From: Notospermus geniculatus
Taxonomy: Eukaryota > Nemertea > Pilidiophora > Heteronemertea > Lineidae
Reading direction: 5' to 3'
NCBI GenBank assembly: GCA_002633025.1
Contig: NMRB01000088.1
Span: forward strand, 427,896 to 491,895
DNA length: 64,000 nt
Part shown: one piece after another, positions 1 through 12,704 of the stretch
How the letters are laid out: every line of letters begins with the position of its first letter
How positions within the stretch are numbered: position 1 is the stretch's first letter
Notes under the pieces: generated by a model
Databases searched by the model: none
What the model saw: only the letters and a program-made list of their open reading frames with translations
What the model was told of the DNA's origin: nothing
Translations under genes and position numbers: made by a program

Positions 1-1439
1 AAATTCTCATTCTGTTGTCATCAGCTCTGGTTAGACAGAGCGTGGTTTTAAAGAAGAGATAAGATTCTATCTCTCTTTTACTAGAAAGGTACAGACACAA
101 GCACTGAACGTCCTTCGAAAATATTTGCGAACCCTACTCAAGGAACCCATGGCTACCGTTTTCGGTCATCAGTGCAATGTTCCCATAAGCCGCTTAGAAT
201 AGGAAATTGGCCGAGGAAATGAAAAATATCGGCAAAACACGCTGAAGAACGGCAACCATTTAAAACATCGTCTGTCTAGTTCTAATTGCCTGGTGATAAC
301 CCGAGGCTAGCCAATCCCGTACATTTCATATCACTCGAGGCAGCCCGTGTTGCTCGGGAAATAAAACGCTTGAACAATGTTCAACGAGAGCAGAATATTC
401 AGTCGTAGAACGGCGAACGAAATCTTTTAGTTTCATGAGTGCATGATGGTGAAGGTGATTGCTAACTGCTCAGGGATGCCTTCAGGGACCATTCTCCCAC
501 AGCAGGGCTTTGGTTTCGCTCCTCTTCGTCGCTGTGCTTGGATGACGAGGAGCGAGGTAAAATGCTGTTGGAGGATGTTAGGGACCATTGCATGATGGAT
601 TGACTATATGAACCGATGGTTCAATGGCTTTTACAGTACGAATATTTATCTCATAGGATATGTGAGGTAAAACTATTACCCCAGACTCGCTTGCAACATC
701 GCTAACTGAACAGGCGAATGTCTTTAGGGACCGCTGCATGATTGATTGACTATGGAACGACGGTTCGCTGCTTTTAAACCACAAATTCATCTCATATTCA
801 TGTATGCGAGCAACCTGAACAACAGGGCACAAGCCTCCAAAAAACCTGGTGACGTTGCGTCGGTTTGTGACCCTGACGAACAACAGTCAAATCCGCCAGA
901 TAGAGCCACACTCACGTCCATTGCTTTCTGTCACGTTTTGAACCCGTTGCATTTATTAAAGAACAACATGCAGTTCTGTTTAGGTGGTAATATGTTTACC
1001 ATCAATGCTGGTGCATGATATGTTAGAGACAGTGTGATTCCTTTATCACGAAAGGTCGACATCGATCGGGTCGAATTTCACGATACTCAGCTCCTGTAAA
1101 CGATCCATGAGCATCAAATTCACTTGTGCTGGTTGGCATCGTGATTGCTGAGTAAGACCATGTAATAAAACGGACATGACGGAAGCAGCAAACTGCGCAG
1201 TACTCTCCATTTTGTGCATCGTTTTAGGTAAATATCTAAATTCTTGACATGAGAGACGCCATATTGAGCTTCCACCTCTCTGCTAGCTCCACCTATTGCT
1301 CGAAATCATGATACCTGCGGTTCAGGATGCCCACTGGCATGACTGGCCATACACATTACCGTACGTGTGTGCAGAATTCACACCGAAATTGCTTGCCATC
1401 TTTCAGTGCTGGCAAACCGTGCGTTCTGCAAGTAATAAT

Positions 1440-1588
1440 AGGGAGGTTTAGAAATCAAACGATAAACGTACTCTAGACAACGTTATTTTTCACACTACAC
1501 ATTGTCCAGATTTTATATAGCATTTTCGGTACAAAAATTACGTTGTCGTTACCGTTTACGTTTATCGTTTGATTTCTAAACCTCTCTA
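1440..1588. repeat. Short foldback (inverted repeat) element
   Basis: The segment near 1441-1468 (GGTTTAGAAATCAAACG and following bases) reappears as its reverse complement near 1553-1588. The arms continue imperfectly inwards through an ACAACG-like block on both sides. The structure is a roughly 150-bp hairpin of MITE type. No clear target-site duplication was seen. Confidence 0.7.
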
Positions 1589-3028
1589 CTGGGGCCTACA
1601 CTTGAACACGGCCAATATCAGAGTGCCCGCGGACAGACGATCGAGCGAAGGAAGCAGAGATAATCGATTTGGGTGCAGAAGACTCTTCATAACATATCTG
1701 ATGCCATTACACCAAATATGCGTGCCTACTCATGTGATGAAACCAACCCCTGAGAGCGATCGAATCTAAAGAAAACACCATCACAACATCATCCGGTGTT
1801 GATCGAAGTCGCAAGGAGATCGACTCGACAATGAAGGATGGTACACTGGCGGCGTTTCGTCTCCTGGTCGTTCAGCGCTTTCGGTGTTTGCCAATGCTTT
1901 CACGTCTCCCTGCTGTTTACTCGATGCTGCCTTCTGTATGCCGATGATCAAGAATTAAGACGGCAGCCAAATTTTTGCAGCACTGTAAGCTGTGAGTTGC
2001 TGTGGTCCTCAGGTCGGAGAATAATGTTTCCTTTGCGCTACATTAACGGCAGTGCACTTGAAAAACCGATGGTATGATTTAAGATCAAAAACATCCACGG
2101 GGAACGAACTCAGCAGAGCGGGCTGAATTAGTGAATAACAAAAGTTTTACGGATGGGTTACTGCCAGTTGGTGAAGTAACTAGCGTTTAGTGACCGCCAC
2201 TGCGGAAGTTCTCCGTATTGGACAGAACAAGAATCCCGGTCAGCAGCGATATTACTTGATTCACAGTTTAGAGGTATGATCGATTTTGGTGGCGCACCAA
2301 CTTCCAATATGGCCGCCAAGTGGCCATCTTGGATTTGGCATTCTGCTATAACTTGGGAACCGCTTGATCAATCAACTTCATATTTTAGAGGAATGTGGTG
2401 GGACAACAATCCAATAGGTTTCTGTTAAATATACGAGGCATTCGGGTGATAAATTGAGAGCATGCAAAAGATTTCAAAGTACCGAAAGAGCATCGTTTAA
2501 ATTCGATAATGAGGAAAATTGGTGATACACTTCACCATAAAACATGACAGTGTTAGTAATTTGACGAAATTACTGTTGCCTCATTCCTTTAATTGCTATT
2601 CGTCGACTTAGCGGTTGTAAAAACTGCTGGATAACTCACGGGAGATTTGAAGCATTTTCTAAGCAATTTCTCCAATTAATTCTAATGTTTTTCATCCGGA
2701 GCGGAAACTATTTGAATCCATATTCAGCGACGAGGAAATTCACTTGGGTATGAATCGAGCGATTAACTATACTTTGAAGAAGATTACCTGACAGGAAATT
2801 GGGCAATAGGGAAATAAAATTTTCCACGGAGATCTATAGTTTTCTCAAGAATATAGCAAGTTATTTTCTTGCAAGATACGAAATGAACATCCCGCCCGAA
2901 TTCTGCTTCAGCTGAATTCTGCTTCAACAGACGTCGGGAGCAATTTGCTTCGCAAGATCTTTCAGTTCGTCGAGTAAAAGACACAGGGCATCTCCGCCAA
3001 AATTGTGATAACCATCGCATGTGTGAGT

Positions 3029-3300
3029 AGAGTGAAATTCACTCATTTGGAGTGAGCCAGGGACCACTCCATGAAGTCACTCCATTCGAGTGAAAGGCTG
3101 CACTCATGTATTGGCATTAGAAGCAACAAAAATACAACCAGACCTATTGTCTCTGTCAAAATTCAAAAATAATGAGAAAGACAATAGGTCTGGTAGTATT
3201 TTTGTTGCTTCTAATGCCAACAGTGGAGCCTTTCACTAGTCTAATGGAGTGACTTCATGGAGTGGTCCCTGGCTCACTCCAAATGAGTGAATTTCACTCT
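3029..3300. repeat. Long-arm foldback MITE, ~272 bp
   Basis: The left arm, starting AGAGTGAAATTCACTC, is matched by a right arm ending GAGTGAATTTCACTCT. About 125 bp per arm pair almost completely. Shared blocks in inverted order include AGCCAGGGACCACTCC, CCATGAAGTCACTCCAT, TTGGCATTAGAAGCAAC and AGACCTATTGTCT. The loop between the arms is only about 25 bp. There is no coding capacity. This is a nonautonomous foldback or MITE; no convincing target duplication is visible at its edges. Confidence 0.85.
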
Positions 3301-5395
3301 TCAACATTAAGAGAGAGTAGATGAAGAGAAGCGAGGTAAAAAACCTGCTTAGGGAGGATGCCTGTAGCCGTTGCTTGCCAACGACAAAAACACTAACTGA
3401 ATACGCACTCCCCACCAACCGGGAACCACTCCTGGGGATGATAAGGCGATCGTATTCCTTGACGTGTCCTCTAATTCAACCTCTCCAGACAGAATGATCT
3501 TATTGTTGTCATCATTAGCGTTATTCAGTACCACATGTTGTGTAGTAACAGACAACAAATGGATCTAACAGCGTTAAGTCATCGTACTCTCTGTATCGTT
3601 GGGGTTACATCCGGATGGCCCCAGCGGGCACCCGCTGGCAGGAACTTTTCTTGACTTCAGAAACAAAAGCATTTGTTATGATGACAATTAAGCTTCAACG
3701 GGGTGCAAACGAAGAATATCGTGTTTGTTACATCTTAAAGTGCCACAGTAGGCATGAGGTGACTCTATCCCTCCCCACCTTGATAAGACTGGTGTCCTGT
3801 CCAACCTATATATGAATAGCAAGTGGTAACACCGAGGCTGGACTGATACCATGTCGAAACATCTAAGTTGACAAAAATTGCCGCCATCCGTTTCACCACT
3901 TGGGAAGATCAACGCGCTGTTATAGCTTGGCTAACCCTTCATCTGATAAGGTAACATGCTTCAACTCATTCTTTTATGTGTAACAACAGTCTCAATGCCA
4001 TTGGTAACTTAGATCATTCAGATAGGTAGATTTGAACAGTCTTGAGTATGCATCACAAGGTCATGATCAACCTCGCCACCATGAAGTGCTGTGGTATACG
4101 GTGTAGCCTACATTGACCGCGTCTGTAGACCTAACCGAGAATGCCTAGAGGTCAAAGGTTACGTCAGCCGTCGCGAGATACAAAACCTAACGCATAAAGT
4201 CGTGCTTTAATGACGTTAACACTGCCCCATCAGAAGACACGGCATGAAAAACCAACGTGAGTTACAAGTAGATTCCTACAAGTCGTTCATGATTGGTCCG
4301 AGATGATTAGAATTCTGTAATTCTGTAGTTCATTCGAAAATGTTACATCGATTCCTACTTTCATATCAAGAAAATAAGAGCTCAGCGGCGAGAACATCGT
4401 CGACTGTCACTGAGCAGAGAGGTAATTCCATTACCTATTGTTCATCCTTCAGGAAGCGCTTTTTCCCTGCTTATAACAAAACATAACTTTCCATTTACTC
4501 AGACTCCACCTGACGCCACGCTGCCTATTCAGGCAAAGAAGATTAGTCTCCAACAAAAATGAATCCATCCACACGAAATTATTAATATTCTTTAAAGTTT
4601 GTTGCTGAACTCACCAGTGGTTTTTACTACTTGAGTTTAAAAAGACCGCCGCCATAGTTGGCAGACGTAAAAAGCTGTTTGCGCTTATTTAGAGGTGAAG
4701 GAACATCCCCGAGGTATGGTGGGAAAATAATTTCTTAGCTTGCAGGTCACGAAAGGTTGGCCTTGGCCACCTCGAGAGGGGCACTCTGTTGATTTTTCAT
4801 ATGATAAATTCAAGCCTCCATGAATTTTTGATGACAATCCCTCCATTGATGGTGAACCTGTCGCGTTGCTGAAGCACAATAACAAAATAATGGAATTTGT
4901 ATTACACTGTCAGGGTGAGCCAAAGGTGATCGATCATCCTACATTGACGTTACTAGCAATTCTGTATCGGTGTTCGGGTAGCGAACTGATACGGCTAACA
5001 ATAACAACTAAAATGTGCTATGGGCGTGTAACAAGCTATCTCATTAGTAGATTACAAGGTTAGCAAAGATAAAAATCAGATACACGGGCATCATACTCCT
5101 AATTGGCGGGTCGTGTTGTGGCTTATCCTCACTCCGCGTCAAATGGTGCCCAGTTTCGACGTTGCCGATGATGAGAAACCGCCATCTTGAACAGATACTT
5201 TCACGAATCTTGGGTGACCCAGTGTTGCTTTTTGAGACACATCTTGCGATATACGGCAAGGGGTTGACATCCATTCTCATGAAATACAACCTTTCAAACG
5301 CGAAGAAATGTACCGTACTTGGTTTGTGACAGCCCACGATGTCGGTCTACGTCAGTATAAGACTAAATGTTTCCAAATTCTTTGATATATTGTAG

Positions 5396-8300
5396 GCTGC
5401 CAACCTAGAAGAAGAGTTACACAAACAGGCCGGTGAGGGCAAGAAAGATACACCTGAGACCAGCGAGCCTTCTCCCGGCCATAAACCCCGCGGCGCACTC
5501 GGCCAACTAATGGAAGCTGCAGCCGAGGAGGAGGAAAGCGCTGAAGAGAAAGGTGCGACAACAACAACGGAGGATGATGCAAAGCTGCAGAATGTGATAT
5601 ACAGTATTTATAACAATCCCGAGGTCTTAAAGGCATTACTTAGAGGTGAGTAATTCGGTTTTATTTCCATCACACTTAATATTCCTTCCCAACGTTCTTC
5701 CTTGTTCGATGCCTATTTTTCTTCCTTTTGTTTGCTTTTCGTTCCTTCTTTCTCACACTCAGAACTTAATTCAAAAACGAATGAAAACTAAATTTGAAAA
5801 ACTCCTGACAAATGCTTTGTTATTTGCTTAGCGTTAAAGTGCTTTGTCACTCGCTTGGGGTTGATCACACGATCTGAGTTTTAAAGTTCAAAGGTACGCC
5901 AAGTCAATTAATATCCAGTCAAGAACACGACGCAAAGAAATCATTCTAAATTTCCTAAAAATTAATAAAAACATCACATTCGACGTTTCTTTGCTTTGAT
6001 TTCGAGCTTTTGCAGAACTTAATAATCATCTCATCATATCCCAAAACATCGCCGCGTCCTTTCAAGTCACTAGCAGATCAGTCAGCTGTCAATGTAACGT
6101 GAACGTAACATTCTAATATCCCTTCATTCACCTGGCAAAGCAATGTCACGATATTGTTGCGTTTTGTACGTCACCTACAATGTACATGTAAGTCTATAAC
6201 CACTTTAATTCGACAACTCCGGGTTTCGTTCTGGCCGTTCAGCTTTGAATCAGCAGTTGGCATTATAGGAGGATTAGGAAGATGAGTTCGGCTTTAACGC
6301 TGTTGGCATGAGATGAAGATCTAGTCAGTCTCCCATGTCATTATCTACTCTCACAAAATCATTTTCTTTCTTGTTTCAGCCGGTGAAACAAAAGATACGA
6401 ATAAGGTAAGGCCTGGCAACTAGGTAATGAAGAATGTAGGCGTGTGAGAAGAATAGGCCGACATATACCGTGTTTTCCAATCTGAGGTGTCACAAGGCCA
6501 AACCCACTTGTAACTTTGACCCACTCTGACTTTCATTGCCTTTCTGATTACAGGAAGTGTTGCCTCCAAAGACACGTAAGTATTCTATAAGTATCCACAC
6601 CCTCTCAACCATTTTTACCAATGAAAGGGGCTTGTCACGTGGCCCTCCTCTGACCTCCGATTTGAGGGGCTTCAGCGCAGAATGGTGGTCAGCAAGCTTT
6701 AATGTTGGCCGACGGCGGAAAGAAACGGAAATAGAAATAGAAGTGACCGCTCCCATGTTATCATCATTTTCACCGTTCGCTGTCTCTTTCCTTAAATATC
6801 ATTCACCACCACAACAGTCATCGACTCATTTGCCAGCGGAATTCGTGGGCCATATTCATTGTTCGTAACCCGGGGCAATATCCATTAAATCTATGTTAAC
6901 GGTCACCCATTTTGCTGAAAGCACCTGTTTTTACACTTCATGATGAACAGTCACATTTGTAATCTAGCAATGGCCACTCTGTCTCCCGTTGATGCCTTCG
7001 CTTTTATTTGCCCTCGTGGACTGAATTTTCGCACAAAATGACCATTGAGTTTCATCGATTGCGTTCGAACTGCGAAAAAAATCGAATTACTCATTCGCCC
7101 GTGGGCGTCACGGACGAGGTCTCCACTTCCGTTGAAACTCAAACGACAGTGAAATTGCAGCTCTGCTGTTGTTCTGTGACACATCCAAACGATTTTTTTT
7201 CAGCAAATGGCCTAAAACGAAATAGCGACGACGATGACGAACCATTGCGGAGTAATATCATTAAAAAAGACGGTGACGACCTCTACGAACCGATGATCGC
7301 ATCGAAGAAAATAATGTCCGACATGCCAATAATGCTCCAGAACAAATATGGCGACGTATATGGTGAAAACGTAAGAGATTTCCTGCACTGCACTTGCCCT
7401 TAAAGTTGTACTTTTGTGCGAAATGAATAGTAGGCCTACGTAGAATGTAGGCCTACATACGTGTACACATTATGGCATCATATCCTTCTTTTCGACACTT
7501 TTGCCCGGTGAAACATTGCTAGCATGTGCATGCACGATGCACACCATATTCTAGTTATACTTACAGTGCATTCCACGAAGATTCAGGGTAACTCTATAGT
7601 GCGTCTAATGACGTGACAGCACCCAGTTATGTTAATAATAAATAAATAAATATTCAGTAACAACTTTCCGGTGATTTTCACAATGTACACGTTCTGTCAA
7701 ACATTGATATGAATATGGAAGAGAAAAAAGGTTCACCCTCCGTCACAAATCTTCTTTTTTCAGGAAATATTTGACGAAGATGGCGATGTGGATGACGACA
7801 AAGGTAGGTTCAGCTTCGAGGTTTCTTTGGTCCAATTTTTATATCAGCGTGCACAGAAAATGGCGTGACTTCCCTCTGCACACCATACGGTTTTTTCGCC
7901 GGAATGATCTGACAGTGAAGGGCGTAATTGGAGTGCCTGGTGTTCTCTCACAGTGAAAGTAATTTGGTTCCTGTAGGCTACAAAGCCTCCGAATGCTGAT
8001 CCGCGAGTTGACTGTTTGCAAGTTATTAAGACGGCGGACGAAAAGGGAAAAATAATCATGAGTGGGTACGTAACGTCTGCACAGGTTCCGTAAATACGAG
8101 CGCATGCCGCACTTTTCCTAAAGTTGCAAAATGAAAGTGGTAAATTTCCGTTTCAGAAACGGGCGACTACCCCGGGGAGCCCCTTACAGCTGATGAAGAA
8201 GCAGCATTGGAAGCGATGGAGGATGCGAACGGCATTAAAACAGATGACGAACAGGTAAAAGTGGATCGGTCGTCCTTTTGTCCCCGTGTGTGTCGTCGCC

Positions 8301-8505
8301 AGTTTGAGATGGCAGCACTGTTAGTACATGTAGGCCCTAATGGATTTCGTCAACCACCCGAGGCGTTATCGAGAAGGGAGATTATGGTAATTGTTTCTAT
8401 TTTTAGAGTAACGAATCACCAGACGACGAGGAACAAGAGGAAGATGTCGACGAAGATGAGGAGCCGGATGATGAAAGCACAACAACGAAACGGAGCGCGC
8501 AATAA
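5396..8505 (+). CDS. Unrecognised acidic, dibasic-rich protein (5' incomplete)
   Basis: I do not recognise this gene. Seven exons join in a consistent frame: 5396-5645, 6380-6405, 6554-6575, 7204-7370, 7764-7803, 8157-8254 and 8407-8505 (stop TAA). Together they give 233 C-terminal residues. All junctions are GT/AG and their phases agree. The first listed exon opens at an acceptor, so upstream exons are missing. The product is strongly acidic, with runs such as EEEE, DDDD and DEDGDVDDD. It also has several basic pairs (KK near residue 15; KR, KK and KK in the fourth exon; KR just before the C-terminal SAQ). It has no visible cysteine, membrane segment or catalytic motif. Acidic low-complexity sequence plus paired basic sites is reminiscent of granin or neuropeptide-type secretory precursors, but no signal peptide is in view. 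A nuclear acidic protein is equally possible. The exon chain is well supported; the function is not. Confidence 0.65.
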
Positions 8506-10324
8506 ACTTAATTCCAAAAACTGTAGATAGGCGTTATGCAAATTCTTCTTTTTGATCGCTTTTGTTGAAGTCAAATTAATGTTGCTTTGAAAATATTGCC
8601 AGATACTGTAGTTACTCGCAGTGGCCGTGTATGTGAATCACCATATCACTGGACTTCTTTATCATTATTTTTGTATTTCGGTATTAAAGAGGAATGTACC
8701 ACTCGTGACTAAACTGTGGAACTGTCTTCGTCATCTAAGAGCGGTCAGTTGCTCCTGCAGGTGAGAGCTTTTCTCGGCTGTCTGTGGGCAACTCAACCAT
8801 ACTATGAGGAAGGTAGGCAGTGGTTTGTATCATTGCTCTCGGGGTATATTCCTCTGGAAACCAACAATGATGAATCACATATTGATGACAGCCGAGAAAA
8901 CTCTCACGTGGAGGAGCGCCATAAATTTAAAGATAATGTATCACGACTTCATTGTTTACATTCATTGTTTGTAAACATGGATGTTTACATTATGTTATTT
9001 TCGACTTTTGGAACATGCCAACCCATGAAATTCAATACTTTCGGGATGAAAAGAATTTCTAGAGGGGCATGCCACCAACGAATCACTCATAAGACAAAGA
9101 AAGACTGGACATAAACAAACAAAATGTAAACAAACAATGATTTTCGTGGCCCGCGAAAATATCCGTGATACATTATCTTTAAGGTCACGTGGTTTCGATT
9201 CAGTACAACTCACTTCTAAGAAACGTTAAAAAATGTGATTGGAGGTGGATGATTTTCAGTATTCGCACTTCCTTCCTACTCGAAAATGGCTGGTGAAGCA
9301 GGGAACAGGCCATGTTTTTTATCGGTGTAGTCCGTCACAATACAGTATCTCTGTTTGCTTCGTTGTCGTTCTCGGATCCCATCGACATAATCAACGAAAT
9401 CGCTTCATGCCCCCGCTGACTTTCTTTGAAAGCGCCATGTTGTGACGTCATGACTACATGTATATTACAGGCCATATCGAAGCATTAAAAGGAAAATCAC
9501 TGTTTAAAAAACACTATTTATCACTTGAACATTCCAAGGTGTTGAAAAAGGACCGATGTCGCAAAATGTTGGTAGGTGCCAACCCCTTTCGCATGCCCAG
9601 CTTGACTACTTCCAGTCGTCAATATTCTAACGGCTCTGCTGTGAGGTGCGTGTCAGGCGGTAGAGAGGAAATGACGTCAGATCCTGTCATACGCAGTATG
9701 CGTGGAGACCTAAAAGTATACCGTCTAGCGAACATCTACTGGATACTAAGATATCATTTCGGTACTTATCATCTACTCCCTATAAAGAACAGAAAGTTAT
9801 TCGAAAAATGCAAAATGCACAAAGTTATTTAATCAATTGATCAAAGAGACTTTTATGAACAGCATTGAATTAATCATATCTGATGTTGCCTTTTGTACAT
9901 ACATTTCCAGTTCCTATTTGGTTCTAAAATTCTCCCGGGCAGATTTACAATGAACTACACTGTACATGTAATTTCCTTTCTATCTGTTAATATATCATTC
10001 TTTCATAATTAATTGTCTCCATTTCATTATCTTTGGTACAGATCCTTACTTCATCATCAACAATAAATCATTACAGCTTAAACTTTCCATACTATAGGCG
10101 TCAAAAGAGAATCACATCTCACTGATTTCCGATTCATCGGAGGACGCTCTGGGCTACCGATGGATGTAGGGTAACTGTCCTTGGTACCATCACCAATATC
10201 CGAGGAGAGGACAGCCGATCCCACTTTTTCGTATAGACCCATATTTTCGATGGTTTCACCCTGGCAGATATCATCCGTCTTACGGAAGCAAAGTTCGTTG
10301 CTGGGGTCAATGTCCTTCTTAGTC
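8506..10324. other. 3' flank and intergenic DNA; nested inverted repeats
   Basis: After the acidic gene's 3' UTR no coding exon is supported. Two small inverted repeats are visible. Block 8760-8783 (GTGAGAGCTTTTCTCGGCTG) is inverted at 8884-8908. Block TAAAGATAATGTATCACG near 8928-8947 is inverted near 9164-9182. On the minus strand an open stretch of about 80 codons runs from 10324 down to 10078, beside the inverted repeat at 10325. It could be a displaced 3' part of the next gene, but this is unproven. Confidence 0.4.
8693..8698 (+). terminator. Candidate polyadenylation signal ATTAAA
   Basis: ATTAAA lies about 190 bp downstream of the stop codon at 8505. It is the first good poly(A) hexamer after the acidic gene. 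Confidence 0.4.
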
Positions 10325-10644
10325 AAAGGCCCTCTAGTCCAAAATGTAAACATTACGGTTTGTTTATTTACATGGTTGATCATAATAGTTATTCTCCTTC
10401 GGACAGGTGGCAGCACCGTGTATACCAAAACGAAACAAAATAACAAAAAACATATGTTATCTATTTTCAATATCTATCATGATAAATATTCTTGTAGCTG
10501 AAATAGATTTATGATTTAACGCTCAAAAACAAACAAAAAGTTGTGAAACGCGATTTTAAATCTGATTTGTTAGTACCAAAAGTTGACAATAGGTGGCAAC
10601 ACCGGTTTGGTCAGCCCCGCCCACTTTCGAACTAGAGGGCCTTT
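10325..10644. repeat. Segment bounded by 14-bp inverted repeats
   Basis: AAAGGCCCTCTAGT at 10325-10338 is exactly inverted as ACTAGAGGGCCTTT at 10631-10644. The 292 bp between are AT-rich and non-coding, and repeat the theme AGGTGGCARCACCG near both ends. The layout looks like a short-TIR MITE. The stop codon of the minus-strand 690-residue gene falls inside the right repeat. No target-site duplication is evident, so the mobile-element call is tentative. Confidence 0.5.
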
Positions 10645-12704
10645 AAGGCAAACACACGTGATGGACGAGCCTTTTTGACATTCGGTAACTTTCTGAATCG
10701 CTTTTCCTGCGACTTCGGAAAACTACTCGAACGTGGACGGAACCCGCCTCGAGTTATATTGACCGCGGGTTTGCCTCTTTGCTCTGCCTTTCTCGGAGAT
10801 TTTTTCTTCGACGATGGTTGGCTCTCAGACCGAGTGCGATCCATTTGTTGAGAAAAGCTGACCTTCCGCAACACCTTCGCCTCCGATTCCAGTTGGGGCA
10901 GGTTTAGCCTGTGACCATCTGCTGTGGAAACTTCATCGGAAACTGTTGTGGCAAAGTCAGTCATCCATTCCGGAAGACATCTTGTGACACTCGAGTTGCC
11001 ATTGTCAACTTCGGTCAGTTTGGCCGCCACCGGGTTGAAATCTTCCGGTGTGGCATGTATGGTTTGCTCCACATTCTCGAACATAATTAATACTGTCTGT
11101 TGACACACGCCGACCTTCGGTGTTACTTCTGTTGGGCCTGCATCTTGGGGCAGCCCAGCGTTTGAAACTTCACTGTCCACACACGACATCTTATTAGGGA
11201 CTTCTTTGCTAGACAACTCGACTCTGCCTGGGCGTATACTCTTCGATGATGTCGAGCTGAGGGAGCGAGATCCAGACTCGGTTTGTTGGATTTCTCTGGC
11301 GTCAGCGAACATCTCCGGCGCCACCGATAGTTCAGGTTTAGAAGCAACCTGGGATGAATTCCTCCGACTCTCCTTTTGGTCACACCTGTCAGATCTTCCC
11401 ATCCTGGATGCTGTGTCAGAACGAAGAAGGCACTCGCTCTGTTGGCTGCCGCTAACGCCAGATGCCTTCACTGTAGTGGTAAGTCGAGGTAGGTTGACAT
11501 GGACATCGCTGCCATCTGCCCAAGAATGTTCCTTTCGAAGTAGCCCAGACATGCCAGAGCGTTCAGCGTCAGATCTAAACCCAGCTGTCACGGTGGGCGC
11601 TTCGACGTTTTCAGCAGAGAAACCTCCTAAGTTGTCTGTTGTTTCTCTTTGAGGTGACCTTCGTCCGTTGAACTTTACCAGTGTTGGGAGACTGCTGAAG
11701 GTCGTACATCTCTGCCTCGACTTCGTCGTTTCATTTGTCATTGACGACGAACTTTGCTTCCTTTCGAACACTGGCGAGCAGCAGCGGGTTGGTCGTCGCA
11801 GTGCCGATTTCTGAGTCGGCGTTTTCTCCGAGATTACCGGATCGTGATGTGCAAGATCAGAGACGTTTATCTGGTCCGTGTGGTTGACTCTTTGGACGTC
11901 GCCGGTGGAAAGAGCTTTCATTTTAAAAGTTACATGTTGAAGAGCTACCGATGTCGACGAGGCCGGCTCCCCAGTCATCGCCGGCTTTTGATCCAGAACA
12001 CTTGTTTTTGTTTCCTCCACAAGACCAGTTTTGATCGGCTGGACGTCCTTCAACCTATTGTATCGACGAATCGCTTGCGTTTTCTTTTCGATGAGAACGA
12101 ATAATTTGGCATCGTCGAATTGGTTTGTGCCCGGTATGAGAAGAGCAGGATGTGGCACCCGAGCTACGTGGTAGTGATCGGTGATATTCACCTTCCCAGG
12201 TAGATGCAATACATCTTGTAAGGAGCGATATACCATACTTCTCGTGCGAATACGTTGGGAATGGAAGGCGGGTAACAATGGCGATATGTCGTCTGCCAGT
12301 TTGGAAGAAGTTCCATCATCGACCTCAGTAAGAACGATGTTTGGCAAACCTATTTTATAATCCGGATCATCCCAAACAGACACTTCTTTAGCGAGCCTTT
12401 CCTTGCGACTTGCTGCACGAGACAAACGGGTAGAGAGATGATCTCTTCGACTATTCGATCTTAAACTAGTATCACTCCGACTCACCAATGACTCCACATC
12501 AATCGCAAGTTTCTTCATACGCCGGCATAGCTGCTGACGCTCACGTTTCATGCGTAGTTCCATCATCTTCCTTTCGGCATCAATTGATCTTTTCGTCAGT
12601 GAAAGTTTTCTCTCCAAAGGAGCATTTTGTCTCGCCGCTGTTGCCATGACCAGCGTCTCCGTAACAAAGTGGGATGTTTCATCGCGTAGCTGAATGCGAC
12701 CCAT
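10632..12704 (-). CDS. Unrecognised 690-aa basic, serine-rich single-exon protein
   Basis: I do not recognise this protein. A single uninterrupted frame of 691 codons runs on the minus strand from ATG at 12704 to TAG at 10632. The frame stays open about 45 codons further upstream without another ATG. A second Met (MATAARQN) lies about 19 residues in and could be the true start. Residues ~25-60 form a charged helix, probably coiled coil, rich in R, K and E (ERKMMELRMKRERQQL). The middle is polar and low in hydrophobics, rich in S, T and R. The C-terminus is strongly basic and serine-rich (SSKKKSPRKAEQR). There are no membrane segments or signal peptide. A cytoskeletal, ciliary or nuclear scaffold protein would fit, but that is a guess. 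The final codons lie in the inverted repeat at 10631-10644, so the natural C-terminus may have been changed by an insertion. A 2-kb open frame is very unlikely by chance. Confidence 0.7.
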   Translation of the reverse strand: MGRIQLRDETSHFVTETLVMATAARQNAPLERKLSLTKRSIDAERKMMELRMKRERQQLCRRMKKLAIDVESLVSRSDTSLRSNSRRDHLSTRLSRAASRKERLAKEVSVWDDPDYKIGLPNIVLTEVDDGTSSKLADDISPLLPAFHSQRIRTRSMVYRSLQDVLHLPGKVNITDHYHVARVPHPALLIPGTNQFDDAKLFVLIEKKTQAIRRYNRLKDVQPIKTGLVEETKTSVLDQKPAMTGEPASSTSVALQHVTFKMKALSTGDVQRVNHTDQINVSDLAHHDPVISEKTPTQKSALRRPTRCCSPVFERKQSSSSMTNETTKSRQRCTTFSSLPTLVKFNGRRSPQRETTDNLGGFSAENVEAPTVTAGFRSDAERSGMSGLLRKEHSWADGSDVHVNLPRLTTTVKASGVSGSQQSECLLRSDTASRMGRSDRCDQKESRRNSSQVASKPELSVAPEMFADAREIQQTESGSRSLSSTSSKSIRPGRVELSSKEVPNKMSCVDSEVSNAGLPQDAGPTEVTPKVGVCQQTVLIMFENVEQTIHATPEDFNPVAAKLTEVDNGNSSVTRCLPEWMTDFATTVSDEVSTADGHRLNLPQLESEAKVLRKVSFSQQMDRTRSESQPSSKKKSPRKAEQRGKPAVNITRGGFRPRSSSFPKSQEKRFRKLPNVKKARPSRVFALKAL

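Larger units (their letters stand above)
1..5395. other. Intergenic/upstream DNA with no supported gene
   Basis: No open frame here resembles a known protein or shows a plausible exon chain. The stretch contains two foldback repeats (listed separately) and otherwise unique AT-rich DNA. The first exon(s) and promoter of the acidic gene starting at 5396 must lie here, because that exon opens at a splice acceptor and not at a start codon. I could not pick them out. Confidence 0.5.
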
